Of a DNA stretch of 64,000 nt, positions 38,996 to 47,653 are shown piece by piece. Within the stretch, counting starts at the first letter, position 1, and each line of letters opens with the position of its first letter. The position numbers and the translations under genes were made by a program. Under the pieces are notes generated by a model, which worked only from the letters and a program-made list of their open reading frames with translations, was not told the DNA's origin and did no database searches. This DNA is from Mesorhizobium onobrychidis (GTDB taxonomy: Bacteria; Pseudomonadota; Alphaproteobacteria; Rhizobiales; Rhizobiaceae), in the NCBI RefSeq assembly GCF_024707545.1, contig NZ_CP062229.1:496001-560000 (forward strand). The letters run 5' to 3'.

Positions 38996-39873
38996 CGCGA
39001 TGCCGTCCCGAACAGACCTTGCGGCCGGAACACCAGCACCATGGCAACCAGCAGCGTGGCGATGATCTTGGCCAGCGTCGGCGAGAAGAACACCGAGATG
39101 ATGCCGTCCGACAGGCCGATGAGCACGGCGGCGACGACGGTGCCGCGCAGCGAGCCGAGCCCGCCGATGATGACGACGATGAAGGATAGCAGCAGCGGGT
39201 CCTGCCCCATCAGGTAGTGCGCCTGGCTGATCGGCACGATCAGCACGGCGGCCACCGCCGCCAGCATGGCGCCGAGCGCGAAGACGCCGGCATAGACGCG
39301 GTCGACCGGGATGCCGAAGGCCTGCGCCGTCTCGCTGTCATATTGCGTGGCGCGCATGACGAGGCCGATTTTCGTACGCGTCAGCACGAACCACGTCGCA
39401 ATAAGCAGAAGCGTGGATGCGGCGATGATCGACAGCTTGTAGCCGGAGTAGCCGAACCACGGCAAAAGGATGCGGTAGCTGAAGGGCGGCTCCACCGGCC
39501 GTGCGTCCGGACCATAAAAGGTCAGCGCCAGTTGCTGGATGATGTAGAGCATGCCGATCGTGGCGACGATGGTGGCTTCCGGATTGTAATTCAGCCGGCG
39601 CAACACCAGCCGTTCGGCGACCAGGGCGATCAGGCCGACGATCAGTGGCGCCAGCATCAGGGCGGCCAGGAAGCCGAGCGCCGGATGGCCCGATATCGCC
39701 GTGGAGATCGCCCAGGCAAGCACCGCGCCCAGCATGAAGAACTCGCCATGGGCGACATTGACGACGCGCATGACGCCGAACACCAGCGACAGGCCAAGCG
39801 CCGTCAGCGCCAGCACGGCGGAGGTGACGAGGCCTTCGAGGGCAGCGAGGAGAAGATGAGGTCCGAACGCCAT
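38992..39873 (-). CDS. livH: Branched-chain amino-acid-type ABC transporter permease (LivH)
   Basis: A 293-residue permease: ALTALGLSLVFGVMRVVNVAHGEFFMLGAVLAWA is the LivH/UrtB signature, followed by GLVMRATQYDSETAQAFGIPVDRVYAGVFALGAMLAAVAAVL (coupling helix) and GLGSLRGTVVAAVLIGLSDGI. It lies 217 bp downstream of the binding-protein gene, with a long inverted repeat in the gap, and overlaps livM by 4 nt. Confidence 0.92.
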   Translation of the reverse strand: MAFGPHLLLAALEGLVTSAVLALTALGLSLVFGVMRVVNVAHGEFFMLGAVLAWAISTAISGHPALGFLAALMLAPLIVGLIALVAERLVLRRLNYNPEATIVATIGMLYIIQQLALTFYGPDARPVEPPFSYRILLPWFGYSGYKLSIIAASTLLLIATWFVLTRTKIGLVMRATQYDSETAQAFGIPVDRVYAGVFALGAMLAAVAAVLIVPISQAHYLMGQDPLLLSFIVVIIGGLGSLRGTVVAAVLIGLSDGIISVFFSPTLAKIIATLLVAMVLVFRPQGLFGTASR

Positions 39874-39892
39874 CGGCTAATCACCGGCGGAT

Positions 39893-40075
39893 GCGCGAAG
39901 CACCCCCCTCTGGCCTGCCGGCCATCTCCCCCTCAAGGGGGGAGATTGGCAGTTCCCACGAAGGCGGCCATCTACCAACCTTGGCGATTGGCGAAAGTGG
40001 TGATGACAGCCAATCTCCCCCCTTGAGGGGGAGATGTCCGGCAGGACAGAGGGGGGTGGGGCGAAGCGCACTGTG
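39893..40075. repeat. Long inverted repeat (about 55-nt arms) in the transporter operon
   Basis: The left arm (39893-39950) reads GAAGCACCCCCCTCTGGCCTG onward to AGATTGGC. Its near-complete reverse complement runs from GCCAATCTCCCCCC at about 40012 to GGTGGGGCGAAGCGC at about 40075. Both arms contain an inner hairpin CTCCCCCTCAAGGGGGGAG. The sequence between the arms (about 60 bp) is unrelated. Such CCCTCTGxCCTGCCGG elements are common intergenic repeats in rhizobia. It separates the binding-protein gene from the permease genes. Confidence 0.85.
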
Positions 40076-40090
40076 CTTAAAGAACCAAGC

Positions 40091-41395
40091 TCACAGCGGC
40101 TGGGTCGTGTAATCCCCTTCCGGCTCGTAGAGGCCGTCCTCGATCTTGGTCTTGTGGACGACGTTCAGCCGGCCGCCTTCGACCTTGGAGATGTTCTGGA
40201 TGCCAAAACACTGGTGGATCTTGCCGTTGAAGGTCTTCGGCCCCTGCGGATGCTCGGGGCCTTCGGCGAACTCGGTCAAGGCCTCGGTCGCCTCGACCAG
40301 CTTGGCGCGGTCTTCCGGACCCTTGTAGCCGGCATCCTCCATCGCCTTCTTGACGACATAGAGCGTTTCCCAGCAGCCGAACATGTGGGCGGCGGTGGAG
40401 ACGTCCTTCGGATCGCCGACGGCAGCACCATTGTCGTCGATGCCGACGGCGGCGCGATAGGCCTTCTGCGCGGCGGAATCATCGGGCTGCGCGTAGCGCG
40501 GCGAGCCTTCCCAGAAATGGCTGCCATCGAGGAATTCGAGGCCGGGGCTGTTGATGTCGGTGGCTTCGAGCGAATCGATGAAGCCGAACAGCTGCGGCCG
40601 GTTGGAGCCGTAGAATTCGCCGAGTTCCTTGACGAAGGTGAGCACCGCCGGGCCGACCATAACGTGGTAGATCACCTCGGTTTCGGCCGGGATCTGCGGA
40701 AAGTATTTGGTGAAGGACGATTCCGTCGGCGGGATGGCGATCTGGGCGATGACCTCGGCGCCTTGCGCCTTCAGCGCCGGCGGCAGGTAGTCGCGATGGT
40801 CGTAGCCGAAGGCGAAATCTGGGAATATCTGCGTCACCTTCTTGCCGGCATTCGCCGCGATCCATGGCGCCATCGCCTGGATCTGGCTCTTCACGTCGGT
40901 GATGCCGGGCTGGAAGACGTAGCGGTTGAGCTTGGTCGACGCGACGTGGTGGCCTTCGCTGACGACAAAATAGGGCATCTTGGCCTCGCCGGCGGCCGGC
41001 GCCGACCCGATGACGACATGCGAAAACAGCGTGCCGTAGACGATGTCGGTCTTGTGCTGGGTGGCGAATTTGCCGACCACTTCGGCGCCTCGGCCGGGAT
41101 CGGTGCCATCATCCTCGATGATCACCTCGACCGGCCGGCCGTTGATGCCGCCGGCTTCGTTGATCGCCTTGACCGCGGCGGCGGTAGTCCTCTCGTACCA
41201 GCGGCCATAGGCAGCGCCAATGCCGGTGCGGTGGCACTGGAAGCCGATCTTTATCGGCGCCGAGCTCTGCGCCTGGCTGTAGCGCACGAACCCGGGCGCG
41301 ACGGCGAGACCGGCGCCCGCGGCCAACCCCTTGAGCGCCGTGCGGCGGGTGAGACCGGTGTTGGAGAGATCGAAAAACCCATTCTTGTCAGTCAC
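40091..41395 (-). CDS. ABC transporter substrate-binding protein (type I periplasmic, LIV-type)
   Basis: A 434-residue exported binding protein. A twin-arginine signal is visible near residues 17-45 (TGLTRRTALKGLAAGAGLAVAPG). The mature protein has the LivJ-type fold: IKIGFQCHRTGIGAAYGRWYERTTAAAVKAINEAGGINGRPVEVIIEDDGTDPGRGAEV. I take the GTG at 41395 with AGGGGAA upstream as the start; the ORF to 41476 has no ribosome-binding site. The ligand could be an amino acid, amide or aromatic carboxylate. The location between pncA and pncB makes a pyridine carboxylate worth testing. Confidence 0.87.
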   Translation of the reverse strand: MTDKNGFFDLSNTGLTRRTALKGLAAGAGLAVAPGFVRYSQAQSSAPIKIGFQCHRTGIGAAYGRWYERTTAAAVKAINEAGGINGRPVEVIIEDDGTDPGRGAEVVGKFATQHKTDIVYGTLFSHVVIGSAPAAGEAKMPYFVVSEGHHVASTKLNRYVFQPGITDVKSQIQAMAPWIAANAGKKVTQIFPDFAFGYDHRDYLPPALKAQGAEVIAQIAIPPTESSFTKYFPQIPAETEVIYHVMVGPAVLTFVKELGEFYGSNRPQLFGFIDSLEATDINSPGLEFLDGSHFWEGSPRYAQPDDSAAQKAYRAAVGIDDNGAAVGDPKDVSTAAHMFGCWETLYVVKKAMEDAGYKGPEDRAKLVEATEALTEFAEGPEHPQGPKTFNGKIHQCFGIQNISKVEGGRLNVVHKTKIEDGLYEPEGDYTTQPL

Positions 41396-41562
41396 GGCGG
41401 TTCCCCTTGTTTTTTGAGTTTTGACCAATGGCTGTAGCGAGACGGGCCACTCTTGGTAAGAGCGCCGAAATTGCATGTGTACAAACTAAATCACCAAAGC
41501 CCTGATGTGGCAAGCTGGCTTTCCCCAACGGTCAATCGACGCCGTCGAAGTGGGCTTTTGTC

Positions 41563-43002
41563 TCATCCGGCAGCCGGCGTGGCAAGCAGCCACAGGCCGA
41601 AGACCGTATAGGCGATCATCAGCACGGTGAGCGGAAACTGGCTGAGCGCGGCGCGGGCGGGAACCGGATGCAATCGCCAGGCGAGGCCATGCGCGACGAG
41701 CACGGCGAGCATGTGGCCTATGATGATGACGCCGGCCTGAAAATTCCACAGCCACCATACCGAGCCGGCGCCGGCGGCCGCGCCAGCTTCGATCCGCATG
41801 TCGGCGGTGCCGAACAGGTTCCAGCCCAGCGCAAACGGGTCGGAAAGCGCAGCCATGGCGTATTGGCCGTCGACGAGCAGCGCCGTCAGATAGTGCGCAA
41901 CATGATAGGCGAGCGCGATCGGCACGATCGACCAGACCAGCAGCCCTGCAGCCTGACCGAGGGAATGCGGGCTGCCGGCAAGACGCTGGCCGAGGACAAT
42001 TGCAAGGATGAACACGGCCGCAAGCAGGACGAACGTCAGCACGAGCCCGAAGGTGCCGATGCCGATCGTCGCCGTGCGGCCTGGAAATTCCAGCGGATTG
42101 AGCCCGAACAGGCCGAGCCAGAAGAAGGTTTTGGACAGACCGTCGAAGGAGACCGACGACAGCGCAAGCAGCAGGAAAGCAATGCCGCTGAGCGACAGCG
42201 GCGCGGCATCGCTGAGCTTGGCGCCCGGCCAGCACAGACTGAGTCGCCCGCCTTCATTGCGCTCGACTTCATTGCGCTCAAGGAGGGCGAATCGCGCCAC
42301 CATGGCGAGGAAGACGGTCAGGAACTCGCCGCGCCGGCCCCAGTCGCGGTAGCCGAACACCAGCATGGCGGCAAAACTCAGCAGCCAATAGAGGCCGGCA
42401 GCCCAGGCGAGCCGCGCCGGGTCGTCGGGCGCCGGGTCGATCAGCTCGAACCAGGCGAAGGCGAAGAACAGCACGACGGCCGGCCAGCAGCCGAGCCACG
42501 GAGGCGGGCGCCATGTTTCGCGTTTGCCGAACAGGTTCGAAATGATACGCCAAGGCCCGTACCAGGGATTCAGCCATGACCAAAGATTGCCGAGCAGCCC
42601 CTGCAGCAGAACCAGCCCAACCCAGAGCAGCGTCCATATCGCTAGGGGCAGCGGGTTGGAGAGCGGATCGCGGCTGCCGAACAGGCCAGCCGCAATAAGG
42701 ATTGCGAAGCCGGCAAAGGATATCAGGCTGACGGTTGCCCGTGCGCCGTCGCCGAATGCGAACAGCGGCAGACGCCGCCGCCAGAAGCGGGCAGGAAAGT
42801 CTGAGGGCAGCAGTGCCAGGACAAGGAAACTGGCGGCGACCGCGAGCGCACCGCCGGCGACGTAGTAGCCGGTGGGCAGAAGCAGGACGTGGCCGCGATC
42901 GGAGGCATGGGCGGAGGCGGGGGTGGGCAACAGGAGGGCCAACGAAGCCGCAAAGGGCATTGCTATTGCCAAGCGACAGCGCTCTACGGCGAAGGAACTC
43001 AT
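41563..43002 (-). CDS. Uncharacterised polytopic membrane protein downstream of pncB
   Basis: A 479-residue protein with an N-terminal signal-like segment ending near TPASAHASDRG and about eleven membrane helices. Notable conserved features are the tryptophan-rich LLGNLWSWLNPWYGPWRII, histidines in ALAYHVAHYLTALLVDGQ, and GHMLAVLVAHGLAWRL near the end. I recall similar proteins annotated as fenitrothion hydrolase-like, but I cannot verify this, so no function is assigned. It starts 24 nt after the pncB stop (ATG at 43002; TTG at 43011 also has a usable Shine-Dalgarno sequence), so it is probably co-transcribed with pncB. Confidence 0.7.
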   Translation of the reverse strand: MSSFAVERCRLAIAMPFAASLALLLPTPASAHASDRGHVLLLPTGYYVAGGALAVAASFLVLALLPSDFPARFWRRRLPLFAFGDGARATVSLISFAGFAILIAAGLFGSRDPLSNPLPLAIWTLLWVGLVLLQGLLGNLWSWLNPWYGPWRIISNLFGKRETWRPPPWLGCWPAVVLFFAFAWFELIDPAPDDPARLAWAAGLYWLLSFAAMLVFGYRDWGRRGEFLTVFLAMVARFALLERNEVERNEGGRLSLCWPGAKLSDAAPLSLSGIAFLLLALSSVSFDGLSKTFFWLGLFGLNPLEFPGRTATIGIGTFGLVLTFVLLAAVFILAIVLGQRLAGSPHSLGQAAGLLVWSIVPIALAYHVAHYLTALLVDGQYAMAALSDPFALGWNLFGTADMRIEAGAAAGAGSVWWLWNFQAGVIIIGHMLAVLVAHGLAWRLHPVPARAALSQFPLTVLMIAYTVFGLWLLATPAAG

Positions 43003-43026
43003 GCTATCCAAGAGTTCCCTCGCCCC

Positions 43027-44331
43027 TCACACCTTGACCAGCTGCTCCACACGGTCTTTCTCGCCGAAGATGCGCAAATAGCGTTCGATCTCTTTCTCGT
43101 CGCCGGTGGCCTTGGCGGGATTGTCGGAGAGCTTGACCGCCGGGCGGCCATTGGCCTCGGTGACCTTGCAGACCAGCGAGATGGCGTCGAGCCGGTTGGT
43201 GTCGGTCGGCGCGCAGCCTTCGAAATCATTGGTCAGATTGGTGCCCCAGCCGAAGGACATGCGCACCTTGCCGCAGAAGTGGCGGTAGGTTTCCTCGATG
43301 GTCTCGACCTCGAGCCCGTCGGAGAAGATAAGCAGCTTCTGCCTGGGGTCCTTGCCCTTTTCACGCCACCAGGAAAGGATCTTCTCACCGCCCTCGATCG
43401 GCGGCGCGCTGTCGGGGCGGAAACCGGTCCAGTCGGCGACCCAGTCCGGCACGTCACGCAGGAATGCCGCGGTGCCGAAGGTGTCCGGCAGCACGATCAG
43501 CAAATTGCCGCCATAGTAGCGCTGCCAGTCCTGCAGCACCTTGTAGGGCGACTGTTTCAATTCCTTTTCCGAATTGGCGAGCGCGGCGAACACCATCGGC
43601 AGTTCATGCGCGTTGGTGCCGAGCGCCTCGAGGTCGTTGTCCATGGCCAAAAGCACGTTGGAGGTGCCGGTGAAAGCCTCGCCGATGCCTTCCTTCAGCG
43701 CTTCGACGCACCAGCGCTGCCACAGGAAGGAATGGCGTCGGCGGGTGCCAAAATCCGAAATGCGGATATCGGGCAGCGCTTTCAGCCGTTCGGTCTTGGC
43801 CCAGATCTTGGCCTTGGCGCGTGCATAGAGCACGTCGAGCGCGAAGGGCCCGAACGCCCGCATTGCGGCGCGCGACCGCAACTCGTTGATGATGGCGAGC
43901 GCCGGGATCTCCCACAGCGTCGTGTACATCCACGGGCCGCTGAAGCTCAATTCGTACTGGCCATCGCGCTTGGAAAGCTCGTATTCGGGCAGCTGGAAAT
44001 TCTCGAGCCAGGCGAGGAATTCCGGTTCGAAGATCTGCTTGCGGCCATAGAAGGTATTGCCGCCGAGCCAGATCATCTCTTTCTTCGAGAAGCGCAAGGT
44101 GCGGGCATGGTCGAGCTGATCGCGCAGTTCTGCTTCGTCGATCTCCTCGGCAAGACGGACCGAGGTGGTGCGGTTGATCAGCGAGAAGGTGGCATCGACC
44201 TTGGGATACATGCCCCAGATCATCTGCAGCATCAGCAGCTTGTAGAAATCGGTGTCGAGCAGGCTGCGGACGATCGGGTCGAGCTTCCAGGTGTGGTTGT
44301 AGACGCGCCGCGCTATATCGGTCTTAGTCAT
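43027..44331 (-). CDS. pncB: Nicotinate phosphoribosyltransferase
   Basis: A 434-residue enzyme that makes nicotinate mononucleotide from nicotinate and PRPP in the Preiss-Handler NAD salvage route. The N-terminal [25 protein letters not shown], the central [21 protein letters not shown] (with the histidine that is phosphorylated in this family) and the late [34 protein letters not shown] phosphoribosyl-binding region identify PncB. It completes the salvage pair with pncA at 34.5 kb. Upstream lies the LysR gene, 138 bp away. Confidence 0.95.
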   Translation of the reverse strand: MTKTDIARRVYNHTWKLDPIVRSLLDTDFYKLLMLQMIWGMYPKVDATFSLINRTTSVRLAEEIDEAELRDQLDHARTLRFSKKEMIWLGGNTFYGRKQIFEPEFLAWLENFQLPEYELSKRDGQYELSFSGPWMYTTLWEIPALAIINELRSRAAMRAFGPFALDVLYARAKAKIWAKTERLKALPDIRISDFGTRRRHSFLWQRWCVEALKEGIGEAFTGTSNVLLAMDNDLEALGTNAHELPMVFAALANSEKELKQSPYKVLQDWQRYYGGNLLIVLPDTFGTAAFLRDVPDWVADWTGFRPDSAPPIEGGEKILSWWREKGKDPRQKLLIFSDGLEVETIEETYRHFCGKVRMSFGWGTNLTNDFEGCAPTDTNRLDAISLVCKVTEANGRPAVKLSDNPAKATGDEKEIERYLRIFGEKDRVEQLVKV

Positions 44332-44469
44332 GTCTCGATGCCGCCTTCACTGCTCGCTCCCTGCGGAATGCCTCTTAGCATTGTATTTTTGAAAACGCCT
44401 CCCGCTTTGCGGGCTGGCCCGACAAAAAGAAAATCCTGCGGCAAGCGCGCGGCTCCGGCAATTGCAGCC

Positions 44470-45444
44470 TCAGGACGCGGTCTTGGCGCCGATCACTCGC
44501 AGCGCCGGGCGCTTCCTGCGGATGCCGATGCGGCCCGCCACCGGCGCATCGGCGCGGCCGTCGGCCTGTTCTTTCTCGGCAAACAACCAGTCGATGAACA
44601 GCTGCACGATCGGCGCCGACCTCATCTCGTTGCGGCAGACGACGTAGAAATCGTCGACCGCCGGCACCGACAGGCTGAACGGCGCTACAAGCAGTCCCCT
44701 GGCGAGCAGTCCGCTTGCGGTCACCGTATCGCCAAGCGCCACGCCGTGGCCATGAACCGCCGCCTCGGTCGCCATGCGAGCATCGCCGAGATGGTGGCGG
44801 CGGCCGCGCTCCAGATCCAGCGCATCGGCGGCCGCCAGCCAGGTGTGCCATTCACGGCCGTCGTCGCCATGCAGGAAGACGTGGTCGGCGAGATCGCGCA
44901 CGGTGCGGATCGGACGGTTGTTGATCAGCGTCGGGCTGACCACCGGGAACAGTTCGAGACCCGACCATTTGCGCATCCAGCAATCGGTCCAGCTGCCGTC
45001 GCCATAGTGCACGCAGACGTCGATATGCGGCGCGCGGATGTCCTTGGCGTCGTTGGACGGGATCAGCGTCAGCCTGATGTCGGGATATTGCGAGGTGAAG
45101 CTGCCGAGCCGCGGGATCATCCACAGCAACAGCAGCGCCGGCACGCAAGACACGGACAAGGCACCGGTGCTCGCCGGCCTCGTCATGCGCTGCGTGGCGG
45201 CGGCGATGCCGTCGAAGGCGGTCGACACCGCCGGCAGCAATTCGGCGCCGTGCGGCGTCAGCTTCACCCGCTGACCGGCGCGCTCGAACAGCTTGACGCC
45301 AAGCGACTGTTCGAGCGCCTTGATCTGATGGCTGATGGCGCCATGGGTGACGTTCAGTTCAGCCGCCGCCTTGGTCAGCGAGGCGTGGCGCGCCGTCGCC
45401 TCGAAGGCCCGCAATGGATTCAGGGGAGGGAGACGCTTGGCCAT
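44470..45444 (-). CDS. LysR-family regulator (GcvA-like), divergent from the ureohydrolase
   Basis: A 324-residue LysR-type regulator with the N-terminal winged helix PPLNPLRAFEATARHASLTKAAAELNVTHGAISHQIKALEQSLGVKLFER, in which THGAISHQI is the GcvA-type recognition helix, and a periplasmic-binding-like effector domain. The C-terminus is extended and basic (GRIGIRRKRPALRV). The ATG at 45444 begins the LysR N-terminus; the longer frame to 45510 is not needed. It is divergent from an agmatinase-family gene and an amino-acid transporter, which it probably regulates through the TGTGAGA palindrome between them. Confidence 0.9.
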   Translation of the reverse strand: MAKRLPPLNPLRAFEATARHASLTKAAAELNVTHGAISHQIKALEQSLGVKLFERAGQRVKLTPHGAELLPAVSTAFDGIAAATQRMTRPASTGALSVSCVPALLLLWMIPRLGSFTSQYPDIRLTLIPSNDAKDIRAPHIDVCVHYGDGSWTDCWMRKWSGLELFPVVSPTLINNRPIRTVRDLADHVFLHGDDGREWHTWLAAADALDLERGRRHHLGDARMATEAAVHGHGVALGDTVTASGLLARGLLVAPFSLSVPAVDDFYVVCRNEMRSAPIVQLFIDWLFAEKEQADGRADAPVAGRIGIRRKRPALRVIGAKTAS

Positions 45445-45513
45445 CGGAGCCTCAAAGGAGCACGACCCCAGAAGTGGAACCCGGTTTTCGGATAAGATCA
45501 CGCTCAACATTAA

Positions 45514-45530
45514 TGTGAGATTTTCTCACA
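45514..45530. promoter_or_regulatory. Candidate LysR operator
   Basis: TGTGAGATTTTCTCACA is a perfect 7-bp inverted repeat with a 3-nt spacer, and it contains the T-N11-A arrangement typical of LysR sites. It lies 70 bp before the LysR start and about 150 bp before the ureohydrolase start. Confidence 0.6.
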
Positions 45531-45677
45531 GCAGAGACCCTAACAATATCAATTGATTTTTCAATACAGCTGCAAGACACTTTGGGTCGAACAGCATCAA
45601 GACGTGAAATCCGCAGGCAGCCGGCAGGATGGCGACCGTCATTGATGGCCGCTCCGCACCAGCCATGGAGGACCGAC

Positions 45678-46724
45678 ATGGGTTATGATCGCGGCAAGCT
45701 CGAAGCGTTGCGCCGCAAATATGGCGAGAGCCATGGCGGCGAGATGTTCGACCCGAAATTCCGGCGCGTCGCCGACAAGATCTTCTCCAAGAGCGGCACG
45801 CGGCTGGCGCCCTATTCCGGCATCCCGACCTTCCTCGCCGCGCCCTACCGGGAAATTGCCGCCGACAATCCTGATTTCGGCGACCTGCAGGTGGCGATGA
45901 TCGGCGTGCCGATGGACCTCGGCGTCACCAACCGGCCCGGCGCCCGCTTCGGGCCAAGGGCGCTGCGCGCCATCGAGCGCATCGGCCCCTACAACCATGT
46001 GCTGGAATGTGCACCGACGCATGAGCTGAAGGTGGCCGACATCGGTGACGTGCCGTTCCAGAGCCGTTACCGGCTGGAGACCAGCCATGATGACATCGAG
46101 CGCCGCACCAACCAGATCGTCGATGCCGGCGTCATCCCGCTATCGGTCGGCGGCGATCACTCGATCAGCCACCCGATCCTGAAGGCTGTCGGCAAAAAGG
46201 CGCCGGTCGGCATGATCCATATCGACGCCCACTGCGACACCAGCGGCCTGTTCGACATGACCAAGTTCCACCATGGCGGTCCGTTCCGCAACGCGGTGCT
46301 GGACGGGGTGCTGGATCCGTCGCGCACAATCCAGATCGGCATCCGCGGTTCAGCCGAATATCTGTGGGAGTTCACCTACGAATCCGGCATGACCGTGGTC
46401 CATGCCGAAGAGGTGACCGGCCTCGGCATGCCCGCCATCATCGCGAAGGCGCGCCAGATCGTCGGCGATGGCCCGACCTATGTGTCTTTCGACATCGACA
46501 GCATCGATCCGGCCTTCGCGCCTGGCACCGGCACGCCGGAAGTCGGCGGATTGACGACGCGGGAAGTGCTTGAACTTCTGCGCGGCCTGAAGGGCCTCAA
46601 CATCGTCGGCGGCGATGTCGTCGAGGTGGCGCCGCAATATGACGCGACCACCAACACCGCCCATGCCGGCGCGCAGGTGCTGTTCGAGATCCTCAGCCTG
46701 ATGGTCTTCAGCCCGGCGATCTGA
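45678..46724 (+). CDS. speB: Agmatinase-family ureohydrolase
   Basis: A 348-residue binuclear manganese hydrolase that cleaves guanidino compounds to urea and an amine. The metal motifs are complete: GGDHSISHPI, HIDAHCDTS (DAHxD) and SFDIDSIDPAFAPGTGTPE (DxDxxDP). The 40-residue N-terminal extension and overall size fit the agmatinase/guanidinobutyrase group found in rhizobia more than arginase. The ATG at 45678 has GGAGG 7 nt upstream. Linkage with an amino-acid-type ABC transporter suggests an imported guanidino acid (for example guanidinobutyrate) as well as agmatine. The symbol speB is by family. Confidence 0.88.
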   Translation: MGYDRGKLEALRRKYGESHGGEMFDPKFRRVADKIFSKSGTRLAPYSGIPTFLAAPYREIAADNPDFGDLQVAMIGVPMDLGVTNRPGARFGPRALRAIERIGPYNHVLECAPTHELKVADIGDVPFQSRYRLETSHDDIERRTNQIVDAGVIPLSVGGDHSISHPILKAVGKKAPVGMIHIDAHCDTSGLFDMTKFHHGGPFRNAVLDGVLDPSRTIQIGIRGSAEYLWEFTYESGMTVVHAEEVTGLGMPAIIAKARQIVGDGPTYVSFDIDSIDPAFAPGTGTPEVGGLTTREVLELLRGLKGLNIVGGDVVEVAPQYDATTNTAHAGAQVLFEILSLMVFSPAI

Positions 46725-46828
46725 GGCAAGGGAGCCTGACGCGCCAGACCATGAAGTTCCAAGGCGACCGCCGCGCTGGAGCCGGCGGCCGCATTCAAAC
46801 AAAACAAGCTTCCAGCAGGGGAACGACA

Positions 46829-47632
46829 ATGACACTTCACATGAAGCTCAAATCATCCATCGCAGCCGTGCTGATGCTCGCCGGCCTTGGTCTTGCCACC
46901 CAGGCCGCCAATGCCGACGCGGTCGACGACATCACCAAGGCCGGCGCCATCAATGTCGGCATTTTCTCCGACTTTCCGCCCTTCTCCTCGGCCAGTGCCG
47001 ACATGAGCATCAAGGGCTATGACATCGACGTGGCGCAGTTCATCGCCGACCAGCTCAAGGTCAAACTCAATTTGGTCAGCGTGACCGGCCAGAACCGCAT
47101 TCCGTATCTTACCGACAAGCGCGTCGATATCCTGATGAGCGTCGGCTATTCCAAGGAGCGTGAGCAGGTGATCGATTTCGCCGCCGCCTACGCACCCTAT
47201 TATATCGCCGTCATCGGCCCGGCCGCGCTCAAGGTCGAAGGCAAGGATGACCTCGCCGACAAGTCGATCGCCGTCAACCGCGGCACGCTGGAGGACACGT
47301 CGCTGACCGAGGCAGCACCCGCCTCGGCCGACATCCGCCGCTTCGACAACTATAATTCCGTCATCCAGGCCTTCATCTCGGGTCAGACCCAGCTGATGGT
47401 CGTCGGCAACGATGTCGGCGCCCAGGTGCTCGCCCGTCAGGAGGCACTGAAGCCGGAGCAGAAATTCCAGCTCCTCACCTCGCCGTCGCATATCGGCCTC
47501 AACAAGAACGAGGACCGCCTGAAGCAAGCGGTCAACGACGCGGTCGCCAAGATGCTGGCCGATGGCAAGCTGGACGAAAGCTCGAAAGCCTGGCTCAAGA
47601 CGCCGCTCAATCCCGACAACCTCAAGGATTGA
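46829..47632 (+). CDS. Polar amino-acid-type ABC transporter substrate-binding protein
   Basis: A 267-residue type II periplasmic binding protein of the HisJ/GlnH class. The signal peptide is MKLKSSIAAVLMLAGLGLATQAANADA. The mature part contains INVGIFSDFPPFSSASADMSIKGYDIDVAQFIADQLKVKLNLVSVTGQNRIPYLTDKRVDILMS. The ATG at 46829 follows AGGGGAACG; the upstream frame is not coding. It lies 104 bp after the ureohydrolase gene and is followed by two permease genes, so it probably imports the ureohydrolase substrate or a related basic amino acid. Confidence 0.9.
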   Translation: MTLHMKLKSSIAAVLMLAGLGLATQAANADAVDDITKAGAINVGIFSDFPPFSSASADMSIKGYDIDVAQFIADQLKVKLNLVSVTGQNRIPYLTDKRVDILMSVGYSKEREQVIDFAAAYAPYYIAVIGPAALKVEGKDDLADKSIAVNRGTLEDTSLTEAAPASADIRRFDNYNSVIQAFISGQTQLMVVGNDVGAQVLARQEALKPEQKFQLLTSPSHIGLNKNEDRLKQAVNDAVAKMLADGKLDESSKAWLKTPLNPDNLKD

Positions 47633-47653
47633 TCTCCGGGGTAAAGACCTATC

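Noticed and set aside
44401..44413. Small GC hairpin (CCCGC-TTT-GCGGG) between LysR and pncB as an intrinsic terminator
   Set aside because: The stem is only 5 bp and the following T-run on the minus strand is interrupted, so it is too weak to call.
42889..45495. 868-codon plus-strand open frame across pncB and the LysR gene
   Set aside because: It overlaps two clearly identified minus-strand genes, and its low-complexity His/Arg/Asp-rich translation has no family character.
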